From NCBI RefSeq assembly GCF_049537125.1, contig NZ_JBMVQY010000001.1:310001-374000 (forward strand): DNA of 64,000 bases, read 5' to 3'. Positions 26,418 to 36,876 of this stretch are shown piece by piece. How positions within the stretch are numbered: position 1 is the first letter of the stretch; every line of letters starts with the position of its first letter. The notes below the pieces were generated by a model. That model was not told where the DNA came from and did no database searches. It saw only the letters and a program-made list of their open reading frames with translations. This DNA comes from Limisphaera sp026417315 (GTDB lineage Bacteria > Verrucomicrobiota > Verrucomicrobiia > Limisphaerales > Limisphaeraceae). Both the position numbers and the translations under genes were made by a program.

Positions 26418-27886
26418 ACTTTCTGCCTGAACTCGCATTGTCCGCAGGGCTGCTGGCCTTGTTTGTCCTGTGTTTGGGGGACGACCGGGCCCGATGGGCG
26501 CGGCGGGTGGCGGGTTTGACCGCGTTGGGTGTGGTCGTGGCCGCCGCGGCCACGCTGGGTCGCGAGGGCCTGCTGTTCGACGGGGCGTACCGGGTGGACC
26601 TGTTCTCCCAGCTCTTGAAGCTGGTGCTGGGCGCGGGGTATGGGGCCTGGGTTCTCCTGAGCGACGCACTGCCCGATGTGCGTCCGGATGTGCGTGCAGA
26701 GTTCTACCTCTTTGCGACCGTTTGTGTCGCCGGCCTGGTTACGCTGGTGAGCTGTGTGGATCTGGTGGCCCTGGTGGTGGCGTTGGAGCTTTCTTCCTTT
26801 CCGCTGTACGCGCTGGTGGCCATGCGACGAGAGGCCGAGGGCCGGCGCGCCCAGATGGAAGCCGCGATGAAGTACATGGTCTTTGGAATCACGGCCACGG
26901 GGATCCTGTTGTTCGGGATGAGTTACCTGTTCGGGTTCACGGGCACGACCTCCCTGTTGGAAATGCCCGGCCGATTGGAGCCGTGGCTGGATGAGCCGTT
27001 GGTCTGGGTGGCCCTGGTCCTGACCTGGGGCGGGTTGTTCTACAAGCTGGCGGTGTTTCCCTTCCATTTTTGGACGCCGGACGTGTATCAGGGAGCGGCG
27101 CACGAGGTGGCAGCCCTGGTGGCCACCCTGCCGAAACTGGGTGCCGCGGCCGTCCTGGTGCGGTTGACCGCGCTCACTTCGCCCGACTCGCACGCGCTGG
27201 TTGTGTTGCTGACAGTGCTGGCGGTGGCGTCGATGCTTTATGGAAACTTGATCGCTCTGTGGCAGACGGACGTGAAGCGGCTGCTGGGGTTTTCGGGGAT
27301 CGCGCAGGCGGGATATGCCGTGGCGGCGCTGGTGGCCTGGAACGAAGCGGGCTATGCGGCGGCGCTCTATTATTTGACCGGCTATGTGTTCATGGTGCTG
27401 GCCTGCTTCGTGGTTGTGTGCCGTGTCTCCACGGATGGCGCCAACCTGGCCGTGCACGAGCTGGCCGGCCTGCACCGGAGAGCCCCGCTTCTCATGGTCA
27501 CCCTGTTGGCGGGCGTGTTTGCCCTGGCCGGCGTGCCGCCCTTCGTCGGGTTCATGGGCAAACTGGCGATTTTGAAGGCGATTTGGGCGCAGGGGCATGT
27601 TTGGCTGGCGATCGCACTGGTGATCAACAGTGCCATCGCCGCCTACTATTATCTGGTCCTGGTGCGGGAAGCCTGTTTCCGCGACGCGGAAGCCCTCGTG
27701 CCGTTGCCGTTGAGTCCGGCGACCAAAGGGCTGTGCCTGGGGCTGATCGTGGTGACGGTGGGGCTGGGCGTGGCGCCGGGACGAGTCTTCCAGAGCCTGT
27801 CGGACGGTGTGGTGGCGACGCTCGGGGCGCGTCCGGCTGTCCCCTCTCTGGTCGGTCCCTCGGCGCCGGGCGCACCGAATCCCTGA
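26414..27886 (+). CDS. nuoN: NADH-quinone oxidoreductase subunit N
   Basis: This 490-residue antiporter-like subunit is last in the operon. Helix 5 has the Glu in VVALELSSFPLYALVAM, helix 7 the Lys in LFYKLAVFPFHFWTPDVYQG and helix 8 the Lys in LVATLPKLGAAAVLVR. NuoN sits next to NuoK in the membrane arm. The gene ends 38 bp from the convergent hypothetical gene, so the operon must terminate in that short space; I see no strong hairpin with a T tract there. Confidence 0.96.
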   Translation: MNFLPELALSAGLLALFVLCLGDDRARWARRVAGLTALGVVVAAAATLGREGLLFDGAYRVDLFSQLLKLVLGAGYGAWVLLSDALPDVRPDVRAEFYLFATVCVAGLVTLVSCVDLVALVVALELSSFPLYALVAMRREAEGRRAQMEAAMKYMVFGITATGILLFGMSYLFGFTGTTSLLEMPGRLEPWLDEPLVWVALVLTWGGLFYKLAVFPFHFWTPDVYQGAAHEVAALVATLPKLGAAAVLVRLTALTSPDSHALVVLLTVLAVASMLYGNLIALWQTDVKRLLGFSGIAQAGYAVAALVAWNEAGYAAALYYLTGYVFMVLACFVVVCRVSTDGANLAVHELAGLHRRAPLLMVTLLAGVFALAGVPPFVGFMGKLAILKAIWAQGHVWLAIALVINSAIAAYYYLVLVREACFRDAEALVPLPLSPATKGLCLGLIVVTVGLGVAPGRVFQSLSDGVVATLGARPAVPSLVGPSAPGAPNP

Positions 27887-27923
27887 CCGGAGGCACGAGC
27901 CAAGCGGGCGACCGGGGCGCGCG

Positions 27924-28517
27924 TCAACCCGGGGCGCTGCGACGGCCGAACAATTCCAACTGCGGCGGCGCCAAGAAGCCGTAGCGCTTCAGAATCCGGA
28001 GGGTCTGCAGGAGATCGGACTTGAGATAATTCCGGTTGGGTTCGGCAGCTGCGACAAGGTCGGCGAGAATCGTGCGAAAGGGGAGGACTCCGTCCACGCC
28101 CTTGCTGCGCAGCAGCTCGATGGTCTGTTGTCGGGCGCGCTCTGCGCGGGGCAGGCCCGACAGCACCAGGATTTTCAAAGGCGGCGGTTCGGCCCCCAGG
28201 GCACGTAACGCGCGCCGCCAGGCCGGCGCTTCGACAAACCGGAGGATCTCCGGGGCGGTTTCCAGACGGGCCGGACTGATCACCTCGGTGTGCCAGCCTT
28301 TGACGCCGACGACGGCCCGGGCCACGCTCTGCAGAGAAGCGGAATCCAGGACAAATGGCCGACTCTCCGGGGCGGGCCGGGGCTGCGGATGAACGACCAG
28401 GAAATCCCCGTCCTCCTCGTCCCGGCGCGCGGGCGAAACATACTTGCGCTCCTGTCGCACCAAGAATCCCAGGTGCTCGAAATACTCCCGTACGATGGTT
28501 TCGGTCACGCTGGCCAT
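27924..28517 (-). CDS. Conserved-looking hypothetical protein downstream of aroB
   Basis: I do not recognise this 197-residue soluble protein. It opens with VTETIVREYFEHLGFLVRQE, a helix that resembles the start of many nuclease-fold or DNA-repair-associated proteins. It then has acidic residues and strands (DEEDGDFLVVHPQ, PFVLDSASLQ), a VVGVKGWHTEVISP segment, and a C-terminal part ILVLSGLPRAERARQQTIEL with a helical end. The strand-loop order with scattered Asp/Glu/Lys could fit a PD-(D/E)XK-like fold, but I cannot show the motif. It starts one base after the aroB stop on the same strand, so it is probably cotranscribed with aroB. Confidence 0.65.
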   Translation of the reverse strand: MASVTETIVREYFEHLGFLVRQERKYVSPARRDEEDGDFLVVHPQPRPAPESRPFVLDSASLQSVARAVVGVKGWHTEVISPARLETAPEILRFVEAPAWRRALRALGAEPPPLKILVLSGLPRAERARQQTIELLRSKGVDGVLPFRTILADLVAAAEPNRNYLKSDLLQTLRILKRYGFLAPPQLELFGRRSAPG

Positions 28518-28518
28518 A

Positions 28519-29616
28519 TCACGATGCGGAGGTCGCGGGCCCGATGACCTGCTGGAGCGTTGCCTCTTCCACTGCGTGGCCCCAAGTGGCCCGGCCGATG
28601 GCCGGAATCAGGACAAACCGAATCCGGCCGTCCCGAACCTTTTTGTCCAGGCGCATCGCCGCCAGCAGGCGTTGCCAGCGCGACGGTGTCCAGCGGGTAC
28701 GCGTCGGCAGGCCGGCCGCGCCGAAGAGCCGCTCAATTCGGTCCACACACGGGGACGGCAGCCCGAGCAGGTGAGCGGACAGGCGGGCCTCGGCGACCTG
28801 GCCAATGGCAATGGCCTCGCCGTGGAGAAGCCGGCCGTAGCCGGTGATGGCTTCCAACGCATGGCCCACCGTGTGGCCAAAGTTCAGGATGGCGCGTCGG
28901 CCCGACTCGGTTTCATCTTCCGCCACCACCTCGGCCTTGATCTGGCAGCACCGCGCCACGACGCTCTCCAAGATTTCGGGGTCACGCGCCAGCACCCGCG
29001 GCAGGTCGCGCTCCAAACGTGCAAACAACCGCGCATCCGCAATGAGGCCGTATTTGATGACCTCGGCCAGCCCGGAACGGTATTCGCGCTCCGGCAGGGT
29101 CCGCAGCGTGTCCAGATCCGCCAACACCAGCCGGGGCTGGTAGAAGGCTCCGACCAGGTTCTTGCCGGCCCGAAGGTTGATTCCGACCTTGCCGCCCACG
29201 GAACTGTCCACCTGCGCCAGCAGGCTGGTGGGCACCTGGACGAATGGAATGCCGCGCAGATACGTTGCCGCCACAAAACCGGCCAGGTCGCCCACAACCC
29301 CGCCCCCCAGGGCCACGATGAAAGAGTGGCGTTCCAGTCGCGCAGCGGCCAGCTGATCATAACAGCTTCCCACCACGGACAATCGCTTGGCCGGTTCGCC
29401 GGCGGGTACGGTCACGGCCAGCGGTTCGAATCCGGCTTCTCGCAACGAGTCCAGGGCGGCCGGCAAATGAAGGGCAGCCACGTTGGAATCCGTGATGACT
29501 GCGCAACGACGGCCCATGGCCAGCCGTTGGCACTCCCGGCCCAGCTCCCGCAGCAAGCCGGTGCCCACGCGGATGGTGTAGCTGCGCGCGCCCAGGGAAA
29601 CACGGACATTACGCAC
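28519..29616 (-). CDS. aroB: 3-dehydroquinate synthase
   Basis: This 365-residue enzyme converts DAHP to 3-dehydroquinate, the second step of the shikimate pathway. I chose the GTG at 29616 because it gives the normal family length and begins at the first beta strand; the open frame extends to 29706 with unrelated residues. The signatures are VALGGGVVGDLAGFVAATYL (NAD site), FVQVPTSLLAQVDSSVGGK, RSGLAEVIKYGLI and the metal-ligand segment NFGHTVGHALE. The downstream hypothetical gene follows after one base. A second shikimate gene, aroC, is about 4 kb away on the same strand, with eno between them. Confidence 0.95.
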   Translation of the reverse strand: MRNVRVSLGARSYTIRVGTGLLRELGRECQRLAMGRRCAVITDSNVAALHLPAALDSLREAGFEPLAVTVPAGEPAKRLSVVGSCYDQLAAARLERHSFIVALGGGVVGDLAGFVAATYLRGIPFVQVPTSLLAQVDSSVGGKVGINLRAGKNLVGAFYQPRLVLADLDTLRTLPEREYRSGLAEVIKYGLIADARLFARLERDLPRVLARDPEILESVVARCCQIKAEVVAEDETESGRRAILNFGHTVGHALEAITGYGRLLHGEAIAIGQVAEARLSAHLLGLPSPCVDRIERLFGAAGLPTRTRWTPSRWQRLLAAMRLDKKVRDGRIRFVLIPAIGRATWGHAVEEATLQQVIGPATSAS

Positions 29617-30017
29617 CCGCTCAGCATAGGAAGGCCCACCCGGACCTGTAAAGCAGGCGGGGCCGGTTCGACGGGTCCGTTTGAGGCCGCTGAAGGACTG
29701 GCGCACGGCTTCCGATCTTCAAGGCGAAGCACCATGCGCTTCGTTGGTTCTGCCAGGGGCCGTTCCCGCTCCTGGAGCCGGACGCAATCCCGGCTTGGCT
29801 ACATCGAATTGGACCGTGGACTCACTGGGATCCGATGCAGCTCCTTGCCGCCCGGGGAATCGTTTCTGGGGAAAGGTGGCGAGCCCCAACCCGTTTTTCC
29901 GAGAGCGCGAAGCCGAAACGCCGCGGGGCAGCCCATCGGAGTCACGTCGTAGCCAGTACCATCCTCCCGGGGTTGAAAACCGATGTCTTTGTGGCCCAAC
30001 CGCCGTCAGCCCAAGCG
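29617..30017. other. Intergenic region, no supported gene
   Basis: These 401 bp lie between the end of the glycosyltransferase gene and the aroB start, both on the minus strand. Short frames on both strands have no family resemblance. I saw no convincing -35/-10 pair for aroB. Confidence 0.45.
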
Positions 30018-31691
30018 TCAGCGCAGTCCCGGGCAGACAACCGGGGCAATTTGCCCCCACGACCGTGCCGGTACGAGGGCAATGCCGCCAGGTTCTACAC
30101 AGAACCAGCGGATTCCCTCCGGTAGATCCGCTTGCGGCCGGTGTTTGAGGGAGACCAGCACCACACCGTCCGGATGCGCGGCGATCCACTCTTCCACTTC
30201 TTCGGTCCCCAGTACGGGCAGCGGTCGCTCGAGACGTCCCAGGAAATGGAGTTGTCCCTGATAATGCCCCATCCACGCGACGGGCCGGTCTTGCTGTTCC
30301 AGCAGGCGCACCTCCTGTGCCAGCGCATCGAGCTGAACATGCGCCTTCAAGGACGGCCCGGCCCCGAGGGTCCATATCCACATCGCCACCCCTGCTGTGC
30401 ATGCCCAGGTCTCGATCCGAAAACTTCGATGCCGCCGTGAAATCATGGTCATCACTGTCCCCAGAGCCGCAGGTAGCACCACAGACCAGGCCGGGAGTCC
30501 GGACACCCATTGGAGCCAGATCGTCGGAACCGGTCCCCACCGCCCCACCAGCCACGCAACCAGGGGAAAGGTGAACAGACCGGCCCACGCCCATCGCCAG
30601 ATCCGGGACCACCCCGACTCACAGGCGTGTGCGTGACGCGCCAGGGCGAGCGCCAGGGCGGGAAACAGAGGGAGCAGGTAGTGCACCTGTTTGCCGCTGA
30701 TGGCACTCAGCATCACAAATGCCGGCAAGGTTGCCGCGGCCAGGAAGCGCAAGCCCGGATCGGAAGCAGCTGTGCGGAGCCATGGAGCATTGCAAAACAA
30801 CAGCAGACGGAGACCCCAGGGCATCGTGATCAGCGGTAGCAAGGGCAAGTACCACCAAAAGGGTCGGCGGTGGGCGTAACTGTGGACCACCCGGTGGGCC
30901 GTTTGATGGAAGCCGACGGCCAGGCCGTAGTGCCATCCGGCCCGCCGCACCGCCAGCATGAGCCAGATCAACACCGGCAGCAGGCCGACCCCGGTGGCAG
31001 TGAGCCATCGACGATGCCAGTCGGCGTGAGACGCGCGAGGATGCCACAGTCGGACCAAGGCCGCCGGCGGCAGGAGAAACAGCAGGACCACCGGTCCCTT
31101 GGTCAGCACTCCCCCTGCGACTGCAAGCGCCCACCACCACCACCGCGCCTGTCCCCGGGGCGGATGGACCAACGCGTTCCAGCCCAAGAGCACAAAGACC
31201 GTCAAGACCAGATCGAACATGACCAGTCCGCTCCAGAGAAACCACAACCCGCTGGTGACCAGAATCCAGACCGCAGCGTGGACCGGTGCCTCTCGGGGCC
31301 AGAGCACGCGTGCCAGGCGCGCCGTCAACAGCACGGCGCCGGTCGCGGCCAAAACGGGAAGCATCCGGGGCCATAGGTCGCCCACACCCCCCACGGCCCA
31401 GCCCAAGTGGATCAGCCAGAACAAGAGCGGGGGCTTGTCCGTGTAGATCGCTCCGTTGAGGTGCGGGACCCACACCTCTCCCCGCAACCACATCTCCCAG
31501 GCCACGGAAAGGTACCGGGTTTCGTCCACGGGCAGCAAAGGCCAGCCGAGGGCGCGGGCCCATCCGGAGAGCCACGTGAGAGCGAGTGCCCCTGTCAGCC
31601 AAAGCACGGGCTTCATTCCGCTTGCGCTGGGGCGTCCTGTTGCGTCGGGGGCCGGGCCCGTTTCGATGCTGCTGGAGATGGGCTGCTTCAT
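30018..31691 (-). CDS. GT39/ArnT-like polytopic glycosyltransferase
   Basis: The protein has 557 residues from the ATG at 31691 (MKQPISS); the frame is open further upstream through the eno terminator. An inner start at 31616 (MKPVLWL) is also possible. About 11 membrane helices follow. The first periplasmic loop holds the PMT/ArnT catalytic motif LLPVDETRYLSVAWEM with the acidic pair, then YTDKPPLLFWL. The C-terminal 110 residues are a soluble alpha/beta domain. Enzymes of this clan (GT39/GT83) move a sugar from a polyprenyl phosphate carrier to lipid A, protein or another acceptor at the outer face of the membrane. The acceptor cannot be read from the sequence. It lies downstream of eno but behind a terminator-like hairpin. 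Confidence 0.82.
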   Translation of the reverse strand: MKQPISSSIETGPAPDATGRPSASGMKPVLWLTGALALTWLSGWARALGWPLLPVDETRYLSVAWEMWLRGEVWVPHLNGAIYTDKPPLLFWLIHLGWAVGGVGDLWPRMLPVLAATGAVLLTARLARVLWPREAPVHAAVWILVTSGLWFLWSGLVMFDLVLTVFVLLGWNALVHPPRGQARWWWWALAVAGGVLTKGPVVLLFLLPPAALVRLWHPRASHADWHRRWLTATGVGLLPVLIWLMLAVRRAGWHYGLAVGFHQTAHRVVHSYAHRRPFWWYLPLLPLITMPWGLRLLLFCNAPWLRTAASDPGLRFLAAATLPAFVMLSAISGKQVHYLLPLFPALALALARHAHACESGWSRIWRWAWAGLFTFPLVAWLVGRWGPVPTIWLQWVSGLPAWSVVLPAALGTVMTMISRRHRSFRIETWACTAGVAMWIWTLGAGPSLKAHVQLDALAQEVRLLEQQDRPVAWMGHYQGQLHFLGRLERPLPVLGTEEVEEWIAAHPDGVVLVSLKHRPQADLPEGIRWFCVEPGGIALVPARSWGQIAPVVCPGLR

Positions 31692-31743
31692 TGGAATCGG
31701 GTTCGCCGCGACACCAGGTCCGCGGCGCGGGTGGGCAAACGTA

Positions 31744-31776
31744 AAGCGCCTGCGGGAGGGTGTCCAGCAGGCGCTT
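31744..31776 (-). terminator. Terminator-like hairpin downstream of eno
   Basis: A perfect 10-bp inverted repeat (AAGCGCCTGC at 31744-31753 with GCAGGCGCTT at 31767-31776) encloses a 13-nt loop. It lies 70 bp past the eno stop on the minus strand and is followed by a short T-rich stretch. The arms could stop transcription in either direction. Confidence 0.5.
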
Positions 31777-31846
31777 CGAATCCGGAACCGTTGTTGTGCC
31801 GGGGCGGAGGGGTGCGCCCCCAACGGGGTGTCCCAACGACGCGGGC

Positions 31847-33136
<1,290 letters not shown>

Positions 33137-33178
33137 AATCATCCTTTGGTTTTCGAACGAAATTGCAAAACGTGGCGC

Positions 33179-33206
33179 ATGATAAGCAGGCCGGACATCC
33201 GGTCAA
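33179..33206 (-). promoter_or_regulatory. Sigma70-type promoter for eno
   Basis: TTGACC (33206-33201) and TATCAT (33184-33179; five of six consensus bases) are separated by 16 bp on the minus strand. Transcription would start near 33172, leaving about 36 nt of leader with AAAGGA placed five bases before the ATG at 33136. It is the best promoter match in the window. Confidence 0.6.
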
Positions 33207-33508
33207 GGAAAGGCCGGAGTCCCCGACGATTGCCGGCGCGTTGCCCCGGCGCCAACGGGTGGTGCCGCCCGGTGCATGCCGATTCCACTCGCAGGATGGA
33301 CGGGGGCGGGCCGGGCTGCAGGTGCGCCCGGGCGCAACGAATCGGGTGTCGATCCCCAAGAAACCGCGCGTCCGAAGCATCCGGCTGCCGGGCCAGGCTC
33401 CGGTCCGGCAGGGGGTTGACGTGGTTGGTTGGAAATTGTCGCCGGGGAGCGACGGGAGGGCTGCCGCGCAAGCCGATTGCCGTACATGCAGGAACCGCTG
33501 GCCGGACC
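33207..33508. other. Intergenic region between aroC and the eno promoter
   Basis: These 302 bp show nothing I can identify as a gene, RNA or terminator. They follow the aroC stop on the minus strand. Confidence 0.4.
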
Positions 33509-34588
33509 TCAGCCGCACTGGGCGCGGTGCCGCAGGGCATGGTCCGCCAACACCAGCGCCGTCATGGCCTCGACAATCGGCACGGCCCGCGGCAACACGC
33601 ACGGATCGTGTCGACCCCGACCGTGCAGAGTGGTCTCCTGCAGGTCCACGTCCACCGTGTCCTGTTCCTGCATGATGGTGGCCACCGGTTTGAAGGCCAC
33701 GCGGAATCGAATGGGCATCCCGTTGGAAATGCCGCCCTGGACCCCGCCCGAGTGATTCGTGGTGGTCACCACGCGGCCGTTGCGGACGCGGAAGGGATCA
33801 TTGTGCTCGCGGCCGGTCATCTCCGCGCAGGCGAAGCCCGAGCCGATTTCAAATCCCTTGGAGGCCGGCAGACTGAGCATGGCCTTGGCCAGGTCCGCTT
33901 CGAGTCGGTCGAAAACGGGTTCGCCCCACCCGGGAGGCACACCGCGCACATAGCACTCGACGATGCCCCCGACCGTATCGCCGGCGCGGCGCGCTTCTTC
34001 GATCAACTGAATCATGTGCCGCGCGGCCTCGGGATCGGGGCAACGCACCGGCGTGGCGTCCACTGCCTCGCGCGTGACATGCTCCGGGTCCACGCGACTG
34101 GTAATCCGGTGGACCCGGGCGACCCAGGCCACGATTTCCACCCCGTAGGTCCAGCGCAGCCATTTTCGTGCGATGGCCCCGGCCGCCACCCGGCCCACCG
34201 TTTCCCGGGCACTGCTGCGGCCGCCGCCCTGCCAGTTCCGAATGCCGTATTTGGCCTGGTACGTGAAATCGGCGTGGGAGGGGCGGAACTTGCGCGCCAT
34301 CTCCGCGTAGGCTTCGGGTCGGGCATCTTCGTTGCGCACCCACAGGCAAATGGGCGTGCCCAGTGTCAGTCCCTCGAACGTGCCGCTCAGGATCTCCACG
34401 CGGTCCAACTCCTTGCGTGGCGACACGAGATTCGACTGGCCCGGACGGCGCCGGTCCAGCTCCGGCTGGATGTCCGCCTCGGTCAACGGCAACCGCGGCG
34501 GGCATCCGTCCACGACGGCGCCCACGCCGCCTCCGTGGGATTCGCCCCAGGTGGTGACGCGGAACAGGTGGCCAAACGTGTTGCCCAT
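33509..34588 (-). CDS. aroC: Chorismate synthase
   Basis: This 359-residue enzyme makes chorismate from EPSP with reduced FMN, the last common step of aromatic amino acid synthesis. Signatures: GNTFGHLFRVTTWGESHGGG at the start, ELDRRRPGQSNLVSPRKE, GGRSSARETVGRVAAGA and SGGVQGGISNGMPI. The conserved His (WGESHG) is present, as are the basic residues of the substrate pocket (RRRPGQ). Length is normal. The upstream 500 bp separate it from the divergent ATP synthase operon. Confidence 0.98.
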   Translation of the reverse strand: MGNTFGHLFRVTTWGESHGGGVGAVVDGCPPRLPLTEADIQPELDRRRPGQSNLVSPRKELDRVEILSGTFEGLTLGTPICLWVRNEDARPEAYAEMARKFRPSHADFTYQAKYGIRNWQGGGRSSARETVGRVAAGAIARKWLRWTYGVEIVAWVARVHRITSRVDPEHVTREAVDATPVRCPDPEAARHMIQLIEEARRAGDTVGGIVECYVRGVPPGWGEPVFDRLEADLAKAMLSLPASKGFEIGSGFACAEMTGREHNDPFRVRNGRVVTTTNHSGGVQGGISNGMPIRFRVAFKPVATIMQEQDTVDVDLQETTLHGRGRHDPCVLPRAVPIVEAMTALVLADHALRHRAQCG

Positions 34589-35112
34589 GTCAAACCCAGC
34601 ATGCGCAAACCTTCCTGCACGGTCAAACCCGCCAACGGCGGGATCCGTACTGGGCCGGATGGGTCCGGCCAGGGGCCACGTCCCCCGCCGCGGCGACCGT
34701 GTTGGAGCGTTGTGCCCGGGCAGGCTCCGTGCCGCGGTGCCGTTCCCATGCGCACGGCGAGGCAGGAGGCGGCCCGACGATTCGGGATAATTCGGAGCCC
34801 GTTACGGTTCACCTACGACCATAAGAACGACTGAAGACCTGTGGGCACCACGGGGCGGAGGCCGCCTGGTCGGCCCTCCAGGGGGGCAAGCATGCCCACG
34901 GGCCGCAGCCGAACCCGGGTGCAGCCCTCGGCAGGTGTGACGGGAAGAGGGTCGCATGGGGGGCGCGCAAAAAACTGCACCGAAGTCGAAGAAAAGACTT
35001 GAGAAAATCTGTTGCCTGCTCCAGCTTCGCAGCCGCTTTGCCGCTTGGCGCGTCCACATCGGGTTCGCCGGCGGATTGTCCATTCGGTTGTTACACCGGG
35101 GATTGACACGGA
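34589..35112. other. Divergent intergenic region between aroC and the atp operon
   Basis: These 524 bp must carry both the aroC and atp promoters. I found no pair of elements that I trust: the TTGACA at 35103 lies almost on the atpB start, so it cannot serve atpB. A basic 28-residue frame begins at 34956 (MGGAQKTAPKSKKR) but does not continue as a membrane protein, so I do not see an atpI or atpZ gene here. Confidence 0.45.
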
Positions 35113-36030
35113 ATGTTGCGGAAAGGGTTCACACCAGCGTTGGCTCTTTGCGTCTGGCTGTTGCCTTGGTGGGCGACAGCGGCCGGAGCCGGAAGTCACC
35201 ACGGCACGGGGGCTGCGCCGCCGGTGAGTCCGGACGCACCGGTTTTGTTCCACGTCGGCCCGCTGCCGGTAACCAATTCGATGGTGTACACCTGGATCAT
35301 CGCCCTGGTGATTTTTTTGGTGGTGCGCCTGGGCACCCGCCGGATGCAGGAAGTACCCTCGGGCATTCAGAACGTCATCGAGACCGCGGTCGAGAGTCTG
35401 GAAGAACTGACCAAGGGGCTTCTGGAACCGAAAGTGGCTCGCTGGACCTTCCCCTTGGTGGCGACGTTTTTCCTCTTCATCGTGGTCTCGAACCTGATGG
35501 GCCTGTTGCCGGGCGTGGGTAGTATTGGTTGGGGACCTGCCGGCGGGGGGCCATTGGGGGTGGAGCACGTGGATCGTCCCCTGCTGCGGCCGCCGACGGC
35601 GGATGCGAACATGACGGTGGCCATGGCGGCGGTGTTCTTCATCATGAGCACCTGGTGGGCCATCCGCTACAACGGCCCGGTTGGTCTGCTGAAACACATC
35701 TTCGGCGTCAAGGGCGGGATGACCGGGTGGATTGTCATTCCTTTGTCGTTGATCTTTCTGTTCATTGGACTGATCGAGGTCATTTCGATCTGCATTCGTC
35801 CCGTGGCGCTGGCCATGCGGTTGTACGGGAACATCTACGGCGGGGAAAGCGTGCTGACGATCATGCTCACCCATTCGCCCCTGGGCCTGGGGGCGCTGCC
35901 GTTCTATTTCCTGGAACTGCTGGTCGCCGTGGTTCAGGCCCTCGTGTTTACCCTCTTGTCCATCGCATTCATCGGGACGCTGTGTTCGCACGTGGAAGAG
36001 GAGGGACACGCGCACGGGGCGGAACATTGA
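35113..36030 (+). CDS. atpB: F-type ATP synthase subunit a
   Basis: This 305-residue Fo subunit forms the two proton half-channels against the c-ring. The first 26 residues (MLRKGFTPALALCVWLLPWW) look like a signal peptide, a feature seen in some phyla, so the mature N terminus would be outside. The key segment IRPVALAMRLYGNIYGGE contains the essential Arg; PLSLIFLFIGLIEVI and LVAVVQALVFTLLSIAFIG are the last helices. The C terminus is His-rich (HVEEEGHAHGAEH). It is first in the operon atpBEFHAGDC; I see no atpI before it. Confidence 0.96.
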   Translation: MLRKGFTPALALCVWLLPWWATAAGAGSHHGTGAAPPVSPDAPVLFHVGPLPVTNSMVYTWIIALVIFLVVRLGTRRMQEVPSGIQNVIETAVESLEELTKGLLEPKVARWTFPLVATFFLFIVVSNLMGLLPGVGSIGWGPAGGGPLGVEHVDRPLLRPPTADANMTVAMAAVFFIMSTWWAIRYNGPVGLLKHIFGVKGGMTGWIVIPLSLIFLFIGLIEVISICIRPVALAMRLYGNIYGGESVLTIMLTHSPLGLGALPFYFLELLVAVVQALVFTLLSIAFIGTLCSHVEEEGHAHGAEH

Positions 36031-36125
36031 GGGAACGGCTTTGGGCAGACGGGACCGTGCAACGCGCGGACGGCTGCCGGGAAACACAGGACCATCAACC
36101 ACGAAACAGGAGAACGAGAACACCT

Positions 36126-36332
36126 ATGATGCTCGCAGAATTGTCCGGAAATCTGCCCATCGGCCTGGTGGGCATGGGAGCGGCCCTGGGCGTTGGCATC
36201 GCCGCCGCCAAGGCGTCGGAAGCCATCGGTCGGAACCCGGGGGCCTTTGGCAAGGTCTTTACCACGGCGTTGATCGGCATGGCGCTGGCGGAAGGTCTGG
36301 CGATTCTGATCTATTTCGTCGTGCCCCGGTAA
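36126..36332 (+). CDS. atpE: F-type ATP synthase subunit c
   Basis: This 68-residue hairpin of two helices joined by the polar loop GRNP (residues 35-38) forms the rotor ring. The ion-binding carboxylate is Glu56 in GMALAEGLAILIY. Helix 1 (GVGIAAAKASEAIG) lacks the Gln that marks typical sodium-binding c subunits, so proton coupling is more likely; this is inference from one position. The ATG at 36126 or 36129 may start it. A GGAGAACGAG region precedes it at 36109-36118. Confidence 0.95.
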   Translation: MMLAELSGNLPIGLVGMGAALGVGIAAAKASEAIGRNPGAFGKVFTTALIGMALAEGLAILIYFVVPR

Positions 36333-36342
36333 TGGCTGAGTT

Positions 36343-36843
36343 ATGGGCGAAACGCTTCAGACGCTGGGCATTCAGTGGCCCAAGTTGATCGCGCAGACGA
36401 TCAACTTTGCCATCGTCCTGTTCGTCCTCTGGAAATGGGCCTACCAGCCCGTCCTGCGGATGCTGGAACTGCGCCGGGAGAAGATCGCGGAGAGCATGGC
36501 CCAGGCGGAGCGAATCCGCGCCGAACTGGAGGCCACGGAGCGACAGCGTCAGGAGATCCTGCAGCGGGCCCATGCCCAGGCGCAGCAGCTCATCGAGGAG
36601 GCCCGGCAGGCGGCGGCCCGGCTCCACGCCCAGGAAACCCAGCGGGCGGTGGCCACGGCGGAGCAGATTTTGGCCAAGGCGCGCGAAGCGGCGGCGCTGG
36701 ACCGCGCCCGGATGTTGGCCGAGCTCAAGCGAGAGGTGGGGCGGCTGGTGGTGCAAACCACCGCCGCCGTCACGGGCAAGGTCCTGACGCCGGAAGACCA
36801 GCGGCGCATTCTGGAGGAGGCGACCCGGCAGGTGGCGGCCTGA
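36343..36843 (+). CDS. atpF: F-type ATP synthase subunit b
   Basis: This 166-residue stator protein has one N-terminal membrane helix (LIAQTINFAIVLFVLWKW) followed by a long charged coiled coil rich in Ala, Glu, Gln and Arg (residues 45-140) and a C-terminal segment LTPEDQRRILEEATRQ. It dimerises and links the membrane sector to subunit delta. Only one b-type gene is present, so a homodimer is expected. It starts 10 bp after atpE. Confidence 0.94.
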   Translation: MGETLQTLGIQWPKLIAQTINFAIVLFVLWKWAYQPVLRMLELRREKIAESMAQAERIRAELEATERQRQEILQRAHAQAQQLIEEARQAAARLHAQETQRAVATAEQILAKAREAAALDRARMLAELKREVGRLVVQTTAAVTGKVLTPEDQRRILEEATRQVAA

Positions 36844-36876
36844 GCAGCCGGGCAGCCACCGCGCGTTTTCGATCCC

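Noticed and set aside
35103..35108. TTGACA as -35 element of the atp operon
   Set aside because: It is only five bases before the atpB start codon, so transcription from it would begin inside the gene.
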